NCBI RefSeq assembly: GCF_900660615.1
Contig: NZ_LR215023.1
Coordinates: 1,116,001-1,180,000, forward strand
DNA length: 64,000 bases
DNA from: Malacoplasma iowae
GTDB lineage: Bacteria > Bacillota_I > Bacilli_A > Mycoplasmatales > Mycoplasmoidaceae
Reading direction: 5' to 3'
Translations under genes and position numbers: made by a program
Notes under the pieces: model-generated
Databases searched by the model: none
Told to the model about the DNA's origin: nothing
The model's input: the letters and a program-made list of their open reading frames with translations, nothing else
Part shown: piece after piece, positions 18,073-28,815 of the stretch
How the letters are laid out: every line of letters starts with the position of its first letter
How positions within the stretch are numbered: position 1 is the first letter of the stretch

Positions 18073-18798
18073 TTAAAGTAATTTGTCTTTTGGTAGTGGG
18101 GATGGGGGAAATTTTCTTTTGTGTTCAGAAATTGATTTTAAATATTCAATTCTTTCTTTGTCTTTATGATCTATTTTTTCACCCTCAAGATATGAATCAA
18201 TAACATTATATGAGACTTTTAAATCCTCTTCATCACTTTGGTTTTCAAATAGACCAGCTGTAGGTTTTTTTAAAATTATTTGGTTTGGAACATTTAATAA
18301 TTTAGCACACTCATATATTGATTTCTTGGTTAGATTTACAAGCGGCATAATATCAGACCCACTATCTCCATACTTTGTAAAATATCCTGTTATAAATTCA
18401 TCAGCATTAGATGTTCCTACAACTAAATAATCATATTTAACAGCATAACTATATAAAACATTCATTCTAATTCTTGCTTTTAAATTCCCTAATCCCTTTT
18501 CAATGTTAGGAACAACTTTACAAAATTCTTTATAGACATTATCTAGATTAACATCTACATGGTTTAAATCAAAATGATTAATAACTAATTTTCCATCTTC
18601 AATATCTTTTAAGGAATTATTTATATTCATTGTTAATGCAAGATGATTATTTTTAAAATATTTGCTTGCTATGGCTCCAATAAGAGCAGAATCTATTCCA
18701 CCAGAAATTCCAAAAACAATTCCTTTTGCTTTTGCCTCTAGCAAATACTTTTTAATAAAATCAACTATGATTTCTATTTTTTTTTCATAATTTTTCAT
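18073..18798 (-). CDS. nadE: NH3-dependent NAD synthetase
   Basis: Amidates deamido-NAD to NAD+ with ATP and ammonia. The 241-residue protein is the short, synthetase-only form with no glutaminase domain. It has the PP-loop GISGGIDSALIGAIASK (residues 34-50), VVGTSNADEFITGYFTKYGDSGSDIMPL, the KKSIYECAKLLNVP segment and KPTAGLFENQSDE. ATG at 18798 lies 1 base after the obg stop; no ribosome site is visible, so coupled translation is likely. In-frame GTG or ATG starts inside obg (to 18825) are possible but less likely. Confidence 0.94.
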   Translation of the reverse strand: MKNYEKKIEIIVDFIKKYLLEAKAKGIVFGISGGIDSALIGAIASKYFKNNHLALTMNINNSLKDIEDGKLVINHFDLNHVDVNLDNVYKEFCKVVPNIEKGLGNLKARIRMNVLYSYAVKYDYLVVGTSNADEFITGYFTKYGDSGSDIMPLVNLTKKSIYECAKLLNVPNQIILKKPTAGLFENQSDEEDLKVSYNVIDSYLEGEKIDHKDKERIEYLKSISEHKRKFPPSPLPKDKLL

Positions 18799-18799
18799 A

Positions 18800-20080
18800 T
18801 TAGTCGATAACATACTCAACACCACATATTATAAAAGTGTCTCCTATTTTAGCTCCTTTTTCTATTAATTGATTTTGAATTTCTTCAATTTTTATTTTTT
18901 GGTTAAATCTAATTAAGTTGTCTTCAGTAGTTTGTGGTATTTTATCAAATCAATATTGAATTCTTTTTGACTCGACATTTCAGACTCCAACATCAATTTG
19001 TGTTATTGAAATCACATCATTTGGTTCTTTTATAACTTTAACAAGTTTATATGAATCAATTTCATCTTGAAGTTCTTTTTTTCATGCTTCTTGATATTTT
19101 TTATACTCTTCAAAAATGTCACTTACAACATCATCAATGCCTTTGTTATTGATAGCTGAAATAAAATAAACATTGTTACCCAATTTTTTCTTCATTTTTT
19201 CAATATTTTTTTTACTATTACTAGAGTCTATTTTATTAGCAACTATATATATTCTTTTGTTAAGTAATTCTTTTTTATATTTTTGCAATTCATTATTTAT
19301 AATTTCAAAAGACTTATAAGCATCATCATTATCAATTTCATCCATCGATATTAAATGAATTAAAAAATGACATCTTTCTATATGCTTCAAAAATTCAAAC
19401 CCCAAACCTACACCCTCACTCGCACCTTCAATAATTCCTGGGATGTCAGCAAAAACAAGTTCTGCACTATCTTTTTTAACAACTCCCAAAACAGGAGTTA
19501 ATGTGGTAAATCTATAATTAGCAACTTTAGGTTTAGCATTTGATATTTTACTAATAAATGTTGATTTTCCAGCATTTGGAAATCCAACCATACCAACATC
19601 AGCAATATATTTTAATTCTAATTTAGCTTTAATATATTCACCTTTGTCACCGTTTTCAAAAAGTTTTGGAGCTTTATTATAACTTGATTTGAAAAAAGCA
19701 TTTCCGTGTCCGCCCTTTCCGCCTTTACAAAGAACATATGTTTGTTTTTCTTGTAATATATCAACTATAACTTCATTAGTTTCTTCATTTTTTATAACTG
19801 TTCCTATTGGGACTTTGACATAAACGTTTTCGCCGTTGGCCCCATGGCAAAGTTTACTTCCTCCATTTTCACCATTTTTTGCTGTTATTTTTTTGTTGTA
19901 TCTTAAGTGAAACAACGAGTTCTGATTGTGATCACCAACAATAATTATGTCACCACCATCACCACCATCACCACCTCAAGGACCACCTTCTGGGTAGTGT
20001 GCTTCTTTTCTTCAACTTACTATACCATTACCACCATCACCAGCTTTAAATTCAATAATGCATTTATCTACAAATTGCAT
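18800..20080 (-). CDS. obg: GTPase Obg
   Basis: Essential GTPase of late 50S ribosome assembly and stress control. The 426-residue protein has the glycine-rich Obg fold ([33 protein letters not shown] at the start, with TGA as Trp twice), the G domain with G1 GFPNAGKST, switch NYRFTTLTPVLGVV, DIPGIIEGASEGVGLG, NKID and SAINNKG. The C-terminal OCT domain of about 95 residues ends in TFIICGVEYVID. GAGGAG lies 3 bases before the ATG and overlaps the stop codon of the upstream membrane gene. Confidence 0.95.
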
Positions 20081-20081
20081 A

Positions 20082-20675
20082 CTACTCCTCATTTTCAATT
20101 TCTATATAATCTTTTTCTTTTTTATTACCTACTATTTTTTTAAATTTTTTTCTTTCAATTGCTTCCTCTATAAGTTCTTTTTTATATTCGTTAAACAAAA
20201 CAAATGAATGATTAGATTTAAGTAACAAAATATTTGTGAATTTGTTTGAAACAAAAAACACTATTAGTGTTATTACAATAGTTAGTAAAAATCTAGCAAC
20301 AATGATAAAAACATGATTTGACTGATTGTATGGAATCATACCAGATAGTATTGCACAAAAACACATTGCATTAACCATAAGAATAAAAGGTAAAGCATCA
20401 TAATTTATTTTTTTAAATAAGAAAATTACTAAATACATTAATAAACTAAAAAACAAAACCCCAAATAATACAGCAATAATTAATGGATTAAATAATGGTA
20501 AATTTTTTCCATTATATGGAATAACTCAATTCAATTTAGATTGATTAAATTCACCTAAAAAAACTCAAATAAAAATGTTTGGCAATACCACAACAAAAAA
20601 ACAAAAACACAAAATTAAAAAATTTGGTGTTTTAATTGTTTGTTGAATATTTGCACTACTAAATTTATTTTCCAT
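20082..20675 (-). CDS. Unknown membrane protein upstream of obg
   Basis: A 197-residue protein with four predicted helices: FLILCFCFFVVVLPNIFIWVFL, PLIIAVLFGVLFFSLLMYLVIFLF, LPFILMVNAMCFCAILSGMI and IIVARFLLTIVITLIVFFV. A charged C-terminal tail of about 55 residues (KKELIEEAIERKKFKKIVGNKKEKDYIEIENEE) follows. Not recognised. Two TGA codons read as Trp. Its stop (TAG) lies 1 base from the obg start, and its 3' end supplies the obg ribosome site, so it heads the obg-nadE operon. Confidence 0.8.
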
Positions 20676-20764
20676 AACTTAAAACAATAAAATTATAAAA
20701 CAAATTTTAATATAGTTTTTAGTATTTCAATAATTGATTTTAAATAATTAAACTACAAATAAAA

Positions 20765-20827
20765 ATATCTAGTTTTAACACTCTTAGGCAAAACATTTTA
20801 ATTGCCTTTAAATATTTAACTAGATAT
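20765..20827 (-). terminator. Terminator of the hisS-aspS operon
   Basis: ATATCTAGTT/AACTAGATAT outer stem enclosing an inner GGCAA/TTGCC stem, followed by TTTTTATTT on the minus strand; 42 bases past the aspS stop. Confidence 0.7.
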
Positions 20828-20868
20828 AAAAGTATATTATTTACTATTAAGTTGTTGTGTGATAAGTT

Positions 20869-22605
20869 TTATTTTTTTAATAAAATACCAAGTTCACTAA
20901 GCGATTTGCTATCAACATCACTTGGTGTGTTCATCATAGTATCAATTCCTTTTGAATTTTTAGGAAACGCTATTACATCTCTAATGCTATCAGAATTTGT
21001 CATTATCATTACAAGTCTATCTATACCTAAAGCAATACCTCCGTGTGGTGGAACACCGTATTCAAAAGCATTTAATAAAAAACCAAATTTATCATTTATT
21101 TCTTCAGTCGATAATCCTAATGATTTAAAAACCCTTTCCTGAATTTTTCTATCATAAATTCTAATTGATCCTCCACCAATTTCATAACCATTTAAAACAA
21201 TATCATAAGCTTGTGCTTTGGCATTTTCTTTGTCTATATCAAAATTTTCTAATGTATCGATTGATGGTGATGTAAAAGGGTGGTGAGCTGATACAAATCT
21301 ATCTTCTTCTGCACTATATTCATAAAGAGGTCAATTTAATATTCAAGCAAAAGCAAATTCTTTATCCAATTTAATATCAGCCACTTTAGGAAGTTCTTTT
21401 CTAATAGCACCAAGTGATTTTAATGATGTATCAAAATTATCTGCGACAAAAACTATTGTTCCATTGTTAAACTTAAAATCTTTTATAATTTCGTCAATTA
21501 TATCTTTCTCAATAACCTTAGCTATTGATCCATTTGAAACTTCTTTGTTTTTTATAGTTAATCAAGCAAGACCTTTAGCACCATTATCTAATGCTATTTT
21601 TTCTAAAGTTTTTATTTCACTTTTACTTAACTCTTTTGTATCAATTAAAATACCTTTAACAAAACCTTTATTAGATAATATATTTTTAAAAATCATGAAA
21701 CTTGTTTTATTGAAATATTTATTAAAATCTAATATTTTATAGTCAAATCTTAAGTCTGGTTTATCAGAACCATAATTTTCCATTGCATATTTATAATCCA
21801 TTCTTTGGAAAGGAATTTTAACATCAACATCTAATGCTTTTTTAAAAACAAATTTAAAAGCATTTTCTAAAATATCAATAATGTTGTCTTGATTAACAAA
21901 AGACATTTCAATATCCAATTGTGTAAATTCAGGTTGTCTGTCAGCTCTTAAATCTTCGTCTCTAAAACATCTTGCCACTTGAAAGTATCTCATCATACCA
22001 GAAACCATAAGTAACTGTTTATATATTTGTGGTGATTGAGGCAAAGCATAAAAAGTTTGATTTCTTGTTGGTACTAAATAATCACGAGCACCTTCTGGGG
22101 TTTGCTTAGATAAATATGGGGTTTCAATTTCAACAAAATCATTATCTACAAAAAAAGATCTAAATGAATTTATTATCTTACTTCTTAAAATAATATTTTT
22201 TTGAACATTTGGTCTTCTTAAATCCAAATATCTATATTTTAATCTTATGTCTTCTAATCCATCAGTTTCTTCTTGAATTAAAAATGGTGGAGTTTTAGCT
22301 TTTGAAAAAACTTTAAGTTCTTCAAGTAAAATTTCATAATTTCCTGTTGGTAAATCTTTATTTGGATTAGATCTTTTTACAACCTTTCCAACTACATTAA
22401 TGACAGATTCTTTAGTTATGTTTTGGCATTGAGAAAAAAACTTATTTTTTTCATCAACAACAATCTGAACAATACCACTTCTATCATATAAATCTATAAA
22501 AATTAAATTACCAAGCTTTCTATTTTTTTTAACTCATCCATTTATTGAAACTATTTTATTTAAATATTTATTGGAAATATCATTACAAAAAATATAATTA
22601 AACAT
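20869..22605 (-). CDS. aspS: Aspartyl-tRNA synthetase
   Basis: Charges tRNA-Asp. The 578-residue protein has an OB-fold anticodon domain ([31 protein letters not shown]), class II motif 1, motif 2 ([29 protein letters not shown]), the bacterial GAD insertion, and motif 3 ([14 protein letters not shown]). [14 protein letters not shown] is the Asp-binding segment. Several Trp are TGA. The ribosome site GGAGG overlaps the hisS stop codon, so hisS and aspS form one operon. Whether it is discriminating or not (Asp/Asn) cannot be read with confidence here. Confidence 0.96.
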
Positions 22606-22614
22606 TTTTACCTC

Positions 22615-23883
22615 CTATTTGTTTTTTATTTTTTCTACAAATTCTAATAAATTTATTGTTTCTTCTTTTTTTGATGTTTGATCTTTTAGAATAACTATAT
22701 TTTTTTCAAGTTCTTTTTTACCCAATATAGCAATAAATCTTGGTGATAATTTTTCAGCATATTTAAAGTGTTTATCAAGTTTTGAAAGATCATTATTGCA
22801 AGAACTAACTAAACCATTTAGTCTGGCTAAATTGTTTAATATAAAGCAAACATCTTTTACTTTTTGATCATCACCTATCGAAGCAATATATAAATCTATT
22901 TTTGTTGTAAGTTTTTCTTGATTTTCGTTTTTATATGCAATTATAATTCTATCAATACCAAGACCAAAACCTACACAATCAAGATTTGGACCACCTATTT
23001 CTTCAACAAGTTTTGAATATTTTCCACCACCTATTAAAGTAGATTGTCCAATCAAAATATTGGATGTACTTATAAATTCAAAAACTAATCCACAATAATA
23101 ATCTAAACCTCTTACCATTGTTCTATCAAATTCAAATTCTATATCTAATGATTTTAATAATCTTATAATTTCATTTACTTCTTCTTTTTCTTTATTTGTA
23201 AGGTATTTATCAATTTTAGGAGCATCTTTTACAAATTGTTTTTCACCATCTATTTTATCATCCAATATTCTTAATGGATTTTTATCAATTCTATTAATTG
23301 AATCTTGAGTTAGATTATCTTTAAATTTAGAAAAATATTTTTTCAATTCATTAATTCATTTTTCTCTTGTTTCTATATCGCCAATAAAATTTATTTTTAA
23401 TTTATATTGTTTAATGTTTAAGGTTTTTAATATTGTATTAGAAAGTAAAATAGCTTCTATTTGGTCATAAACATTTTTTATGCCAATTTTTTCAATACCA
23501 AATTGGTAAAATTGTCTATATCTTCCATTTTGAGGACGTTCGTATCTAAACATTGGACCAATATAGAAAAAATTTAATGGTAAAGGGTTGCTCAAAGCTA
23601 ATTTGTTTTCAACAACAGCTCTTATAACACCAACAGTATTTTCAGGTCTCAAAACTAAATCTCTATCCCCTTTATCTTTGAAATCATAAAATTCTTTTGT
23701 GACAATATCGGTTGTTGCGCCAATATTTCTAACAAAAAGATCTTTAGATTCAAAAATTGGAGTTAATATTTCAGAATAATTAAAAATCTTTGACACCTGT
23801 TTTAAAACATCAACAACTTTATTAAAATATAAACTATCTTCAAAATATATATCTTGTGTGCCTCTTGGCTTGCTAAAACTCAT
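22615..23883 (-). CDS. hisS: Histidyl-tRNA synthetase
   Basis: Charges tRNA-His. The 422-residue protein has the N-terminal KPRGTQDI, class II motif 2 (FYIGPMFRYERPQNGRYRQFYQFGIE), the HisA motif VRGLDYYCGLVFEF, the HisB-type segment LIGGGKYSKLVEEIGG, motif 3 (GFGLGIDRIIIA), and a C-terminal anticodon domain. I use the ATG at 23883 because AGGAG stands 5 bases before it; a second ATG two codons upstream lies too close to that site. One TGA is Trp. It is the first gene of the hisS-aspS operon. Confidence 0.96.
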
Positions 23884-24029
23884 AAACACTCCTAAACAAA
23901 CATATTAATTATAAATAAACTATTTAATTAATTTTTTATAAGTTCTAATTAATTCAAAATAAATAATTTTTATTTTTAAACATTAATTATTAAATTGATT
24001 AAAACTTTTATTTGATATTAAATTATATA

Positions 24030-24069
24030 AAAAACTTGCAACTATTTTAAATTAGTTGCAAGTTAATTT
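24030..24069. repeat. Left 40-bp target duplication of IS copy 1 (lon terminator hairpin)
   Basis: Identical to 25231-25270. It contains the palindrome ACTTGCAACTA/TAGTTGCAAGT, an intrinsic terminator that originally ended lon. Both flanks of the element now carry it. Confidence 0.93.
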
Positions 24070-25230
24070 CCCTAACTGACATGTGAAGTGCAACACTTCA
24101 ATATTACATTAAACTCTCGACTTTGAAATATAAGTTGAGAGTTTTTTGTTTTAAATATTTTCTTGATACATTTGGTAAGCTGTTTTATAACCAAACATTT
24201 TTCTTGGGATGTTGTTTACTTTTCATTCAAGAGTTTTTATTTTATCTTCACTTACTAAACTGAAGTCAGTTCCTTTTTTATATCATCTTCTAACTATCCC
24301 ATTTATGTTCTCGTTGGACCCTCTTTGGAATGAAGAATAAGGTTGGCAATAATAAACTTTAAAGTTGAATTGTTTTGCAGTTATTCCCATCATTTGAAAC
24401 TCTAACCCATTATCAACAGTGATGCTTTTTATTGGGAGTTTTTCATCTCGAATAATGGTATACATTTTAGCCATCATTGATCTAGCGTTTTTCCCTTTTA
24501 TTTTTCTAATAATTGCCAACCTTGTTTTTCTTTCTACTAATGTTAATAAGTGGTAATAACCACTTTGCCTTTTACTAACTATTAGATCAGCTTCTCAATG
24601 TCCAAATTCTTTTCTATTGTTTATCTTTTCTGGTCTTAGACTATAAGGAATGCAGTATTTTCCATAAATTTTAGAAAATATACCTATTTTTCTTCTTTTT
24701 TCTTTAACATATTTTCTTCTTAAACAATCTCTTCTTTGTATCTTTCAAATCTTGCTATTGATTCATCTAAATACTTGCCTAGCACTTGGAACTTTAACTA
24801 ATGGATAGTTTTCTTTTATTCAAAAAATTGTAGCTTCTACACCATGAGATTTAGGATTAAATTTTTGAATAAAAAGATCTGTGAAGTTTTTGTACTTCAA
24901 CATAAAAAACATATGACAATTTGATTTTCTTCTAATGTATTTTTTGTGAGCAGATGATGAATAATAAATTCCTGCTGAAGATGTGTTTCTCTTCAACTCT
25001 CTTGATATTGTTGATTTGTTTTTATTTAAGATTTTTGCAATCTTATTCATAGAATATTTTTCTTTATTTCAAAGAAAATAAATTAAGCATCTTTCTTCTT
25101 TTGTTAAATGTTTATAAGTTTTCATAAGCACTCCTAATATTCATTATCTTTTTATTAGTGAACACTTACAAACAAAACAAATGAAGTGCACACTCTTTTT
25201 CGAGTGTTGCACTTCACATGTCAGTCGAGC
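24070..25230 (-). mobile_element. IS30-family element, IS1630-like, copy 1 (1161 bp)
   Basis: Complete insertion sequence on the minus strand, with ends CCCTAACTGACATGTG and the complement of GCTCGACTGACATGTG. The matching inverted terminal repeat is about 22 bp (CTGACATGTGAAGTGCAACACT). One transposase gene fills it. Nearly identical to copies 2 and 3, so movement was recent. Inserted between lon and hisS in the lon terminator. Confidence 0.95.
24151..25125 (-). CDS. IS30-family transposase, copy 1
   Basis: DDE transposase of 324 residues, frame intact when TGA is read as Trp. An N-terminal helix-turn-helix (KIAKILNKNKSTISRELKRN, residues 28-47) recognises the ends. The catalytic core has GHWEADLI (first Asp), TVDNGLEF (second Asp) and YYCQPYSSFQRGSNENINGIVRRWYKKGTDFS (Glu in the NEN segment), the arrangement of the IS30 family. 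GGAG precedes the ATG. Small differences from the other copies are seen, such as Ala for Thr after the TSS segment. A hairpin (ACTCTC..GAGAGT) after the stop serves as terminator. Confidence 0.94.
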
Positions 25231-25270
25231 AAAAACTTGCAACTATTTTAAATTAGTTGCAAGTTAATTT
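25231..25270. repeat. Right 40-bp target duplication of IS copy 1
   Basis: Exact repeat of 24030-24069, lying 12 bases past the lon stop; it still serves as the lon terminator hairpin. Confidence 0.93.
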
Positions 25271-25281
25271 ATTTTAATAAA

Positions 25282-27591
25282 TTATTTAAACAATCTATTG
25301 TATACATCATCATATGTATCAACAAGTGTAACTTTAATTTTTGATAACACTTCTTTTGGAACATCATCCAAATATCTTTCGTCTTCTTTAGGCATAAAGA
25401 TATCATTTGCTCCACCTCTGAATGCTGAGATAGTTTTTTCTTTAACTCCACCAATAATTAAAACTCTTCCTCTTAATGTGATTTCTCCTGTCATGGCAAC
25501 ATTTGATGGAATTTTCACGTTCTTTAACGATGAAAGAATTGCTGTTGTTAAAGCTATACCAGCACTTGGACCATCTTTTGGAATTCCCCCACTTGGAACA
25601 TGAATATGTAAATCAATTTTTTCAAACAATTCTGGATCTAATTCAAATTTCTTTGCATTAGCTTTTACATAACCTAAAGCAACTGAAACAGACTCTTTCA
25701 TTGTTTCTTTTAAATTACCAGTGATAACAATTTTTCCTTTACCTTTTGAATATGTAGCTTCAATTGGCAATAAATCACCACCAACAGTTGTGTATGCCAT
25801 ACCATTAACAACTCCTGGAATTGATTCTTTGTCTTTTGATGTATAATCATAGATTTCTTTTTTAAGATAATCTTTTACTTCATTAACACCAATCTCTTGG
25901 GTTTTGATTTTATTTTTTTGTTGTTTAACAATGAATTTTCTAGTAATTTGTCTTATCAATCTTTCAAGTTCTCTTACACCAGCTTCTCTTGTATATCTTT
26001 TTATAATGTAATCAATTGCTTCATCTTTAAACTTTAATTCATCTTTTTTGATACCAGATTCATTAATAACTTTTTTTATTAAATGATTTTTAGCAATAGC
26101 TTTTTTCTCATTTTCAGTGTATGAACTTAATCTAATAATTTCTAATCTATCAGCTAAAGGACCAGGAATGTTTTCTTCATAATTTGCAGTTGCAATAAAC
26201 AACACATTTGATAGGTCATAATCTTCTTCAATGTAGTTGTCACTAAATTTACTATTTTGTTCTGGGTCCAAAATATCAAGTAATGCAGATGCTGGATCAC
26301 CTCTATGGTCACTTGCTAGTTTATCAATTTCATCAAGTAAGAAAACAGGGTTGTTTACTCCTGCTTTGTGCATGCTTTTAATAATTCTTCCCGGCATTGC
26401 ACCAATATATGTTTTTCTATGACCTTTTAATTCAGATTCATCTTTCATACCACCTAATGAAACCTTAACAAATTTTTTATTAAGTGATTCTGCAATAGAT
26501 TGAGCTAATGATGTTTTACCAACACCTGGTGGACCAACTAAACAAATAATAGAACCTTTTGCTTTCTCTGATTTCATTCTTACAGCAAGATATTCAATTA
26601 TTCTTTCTTTTACTTTTTCCAATCCATAATGGTTGTTATTTAAAACATCTTCAACTTTATCAAGTTCTTTAACATCATTTGTTTTTTGTCAGTAAGGTAA
26701 ATCTAATAATCAATCAACATAAGATTTTGAAATAGAATATTCATTAGAATTACTTGATGATTCCATTTTGTTTAATTCACTTAAAATTCTTTTTCTAATG
26801 TTTTCAGGATATGGGTTATTTTTAACTTTTTCTCTAATAGATTCTGAATCATCTTCTCTTGTTGTGATATCACCAAGTTCTTCTTTCATAGCACGAATTC
26901 TTTCTCTTAAGTAAAATTCTTTTTGTTGTTTTGAAAGATTAGCATTAATTTTTTTAGAAATAACATTATCAATTTTTCTAGCTTCATCTTCATCAATAAT
27001 GGCAGACATCATTTTTTGGAATAATCTATTTTCATCAGTTTGTTCTAGATATTCTTGTTTTTCTGAAAGACTTAATTTTACACAATATAAATAATAATAA
27101 AGTCCTTGAACTAAAGAATCATTATTAAGAATTCATTTTTTTATTAAATTATCATTTACAAATTCTAAACTTAATAGTTTATTTTCACCATCTTTAATCA
27201 ACTCAATAGCAGTTTCATAATTGTTTGGTGATAATTTTTGTGTTGTTGGTAAGGGTTTAAATTCAGATAATACAATCTTTGGATTATTATCATTTATTTT
27301 AGTTAGTGAAACTCTTTGCAAACCATCAACTCTTATAATTAATGATCCATCTTCCAATTTATCTTGAATTGAAATTTTGCAAAGAGTACCAACTTTATAA
27401 ATATCATTTTTTTTAGGACTATCTATTGATGGGTTTTTTTGAGAAACCACAATAATATTAGTTTTATTTTTAATGTGATCTTCAATTGCATTTATAGATA
27501 TGTCTCTTCCTACGTCAATAAGTTCACTAGTATCTGGATAAATAACAATCCCCCTAGTGATTAATAAATTTGCCATGTTCTGTTTTTTCAT
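25282..27591 (-). CDS. lon: ATP-dependent protease Lon
   Basis: AAA+ serine protease that degrades misfolded and regulatory proteins in the cytosol. The 769-residue protein has the N-terminal LON substrate domain (about 1-200), coiled coil, Walker A GPPGVGKT (353-360), Walker B VFLLDEID, sensor regions, and the protease domain with the Ser676-Lys717 dyad (KDGPSAGI and GGVKEK). TGA codons interrupt it at several Trp. GGGGGG lies 6 bases before the ATG. A CIRCE-like operator (27659-27685) sits upstream, so HrcA heat-shock repression is likely, as in several mycoplasmas. Confidence 0.97.
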
Positions 27592-27658
27592 TTTTTCCCC
27601 CCTATTCAGATATAACAAAACAAATCACAAATAATGTAATTCGTAATATAAACAAATT

Positions 27659-27685
27659 TTAGCACATTAATAAGTCAAGTGATAA
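27659..27685 (-). promoter_or_regulatory. CIRCE-like HrcA operator upstream of lon
   Basis: TTAGCACAT-N9-AAGTGATAA has the exact 9-9-9 layout of CIRCE (TTAGCACTC-N9-GAGTGCTAA), with 7 of 9 matches in each half. It overlaps TTGACT and TGCTAAAAT promoter-like segments on the minus strand and lies 68 bases before the lon start. Confidence 0.75.
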
Positions 27686-27715
27686 TTTTTATACAAATTT
27701 AAATTAATATAAAAA

Positions 27716-27736
27716 AGAAAATCAGTAAGATTTTTA
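27716..27736 (-). terminator. Weak terminator after the two-helix protein
   Basis: AAAATC/GATTTT stem with a 5-base loop followed by CTTTTTTATA on the minus strand, overlapping the gene's end. Confidence 0.5.
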
Positions 27737-28705
27737 TTTCTTGTTTTGATTTTCTTTTTTGTATTTATCAAAATCTATTTTTATTGTGTTTGTTGAATTT
27801 CTTGCATCAACTCTTGGATTTTTATTTTCTATATTAGTGTTTTGTCTTTGACTTTCTGAAAATTGTATTGGTCTTGTTCTTGATAAATCTATTGGTTTTG
27901 TTTTTGGTAATTCTATTGGTTTGGTTTTTTGATTAAAATTATTGTTTTTGCTCACTTTTGTTGATTGACCAAATAATGTAAAAGATTTATCATCATCTTC
28001 AAATTTATCTAAATTACTAGAAAATTTATTTTCATTATTAACTAATTTATTAACATATGATGGTTGTTGTCTTGTTGGCGTTTTGTTTGCTTTAGTAAAA
28101 TCATAATCAAAATTAGTATTTCTATGATTTTTATAACTATATTCATTACTATTTTTCTTAGTCTTTCTAAAAAATAATCCTTCTTTATCAACCTCTTTAT
28201 CAAAACTCAATCTATGGTTAGAAGAAAAATAGAATCCAACTAAACCTATTAATGCAAGTACACCTATACCACAAACAGTGGCACCAACAATAAACCCTGT
28301 TTTGTTTGCATTAACATATGAGATGTTGATAACAGAATCTAAAAATTTTTTACTATCGGGAAAATTTAAAGAATAATTTGGAATTTTAGTTCTTATTTCA
28401 TTTGATCAATTTGTAAAATCTGTAACAGTTACAACATTATTTAATTTAACTTTATAACCCAAAGCTTCAGATAAATCCAAACCTGTATATGTTTTAAATT
28501 TTGCTTTCTTATCATTTGAAATATTGTAGTTATGTAAAAAATCATCAAAAGATATACCCTTTACACCAGAATAACTATTAATATTTTGGAAATTATAAAC
28601 ATTGGATAAATTTTGATATTCAGTAAATGAATTTATTGTACCAAATATAGTTGCTGCCCCAGAAATTGTTGTTAAAAAAGCACCACCAATAAAATAAAAA
28701 ATCAT
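27734..28705 (-). CDS. Unknown two-helix membrane protein with TKPI repeats in its tail
   Basis: A 323-residue protein, not recognised. An N-terminal signal-anchor helix (MIFYFIGGAFLTTISGAATIFGTI) is followed by an extracellular-looking domain of about 115 residues, a second helix near residues 143-163 (GFIVGATVCGIGVLALIGLVGFYF) and a hydrophilic Asn/Lys-rich tail of about 155 residues. The tail has three similar short repeats: TKPIELPK, TKPIDLSR, TRPIQFSE. AGAGGA precedes the ATG. Both termini would face the cytosol. One TGA is Trp. It lies between tig and lon with its own signals; the tail may be a protein-binding region. Confidence 0.75.
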
Positions 28706-28775
28706 AAGTCCTCTTCTCAATTCAAAATTATATATAAATATATTTAACGATTCAAGAAATTAAGTACAAACGAAA

Positions 28776-28801
28776 AAATAACACAACTTGTGCGTTATTT
28801 T
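28776..28801 (-). terminator. tig terminator
   Basis: AATAACGCACAA/TTGTGTTATT stem (one G-T pair), followed by six T on the minus strand. Confidence 0.8.
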
Positions 28802-28815
28802 AACATTCTTTATTA

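Noticed and set aside
24030-25270. CRISPR array reading of the repeated 40-bp sequences
   Set aside because: Only two copies exist, flanking one transposon; they are target duplications.
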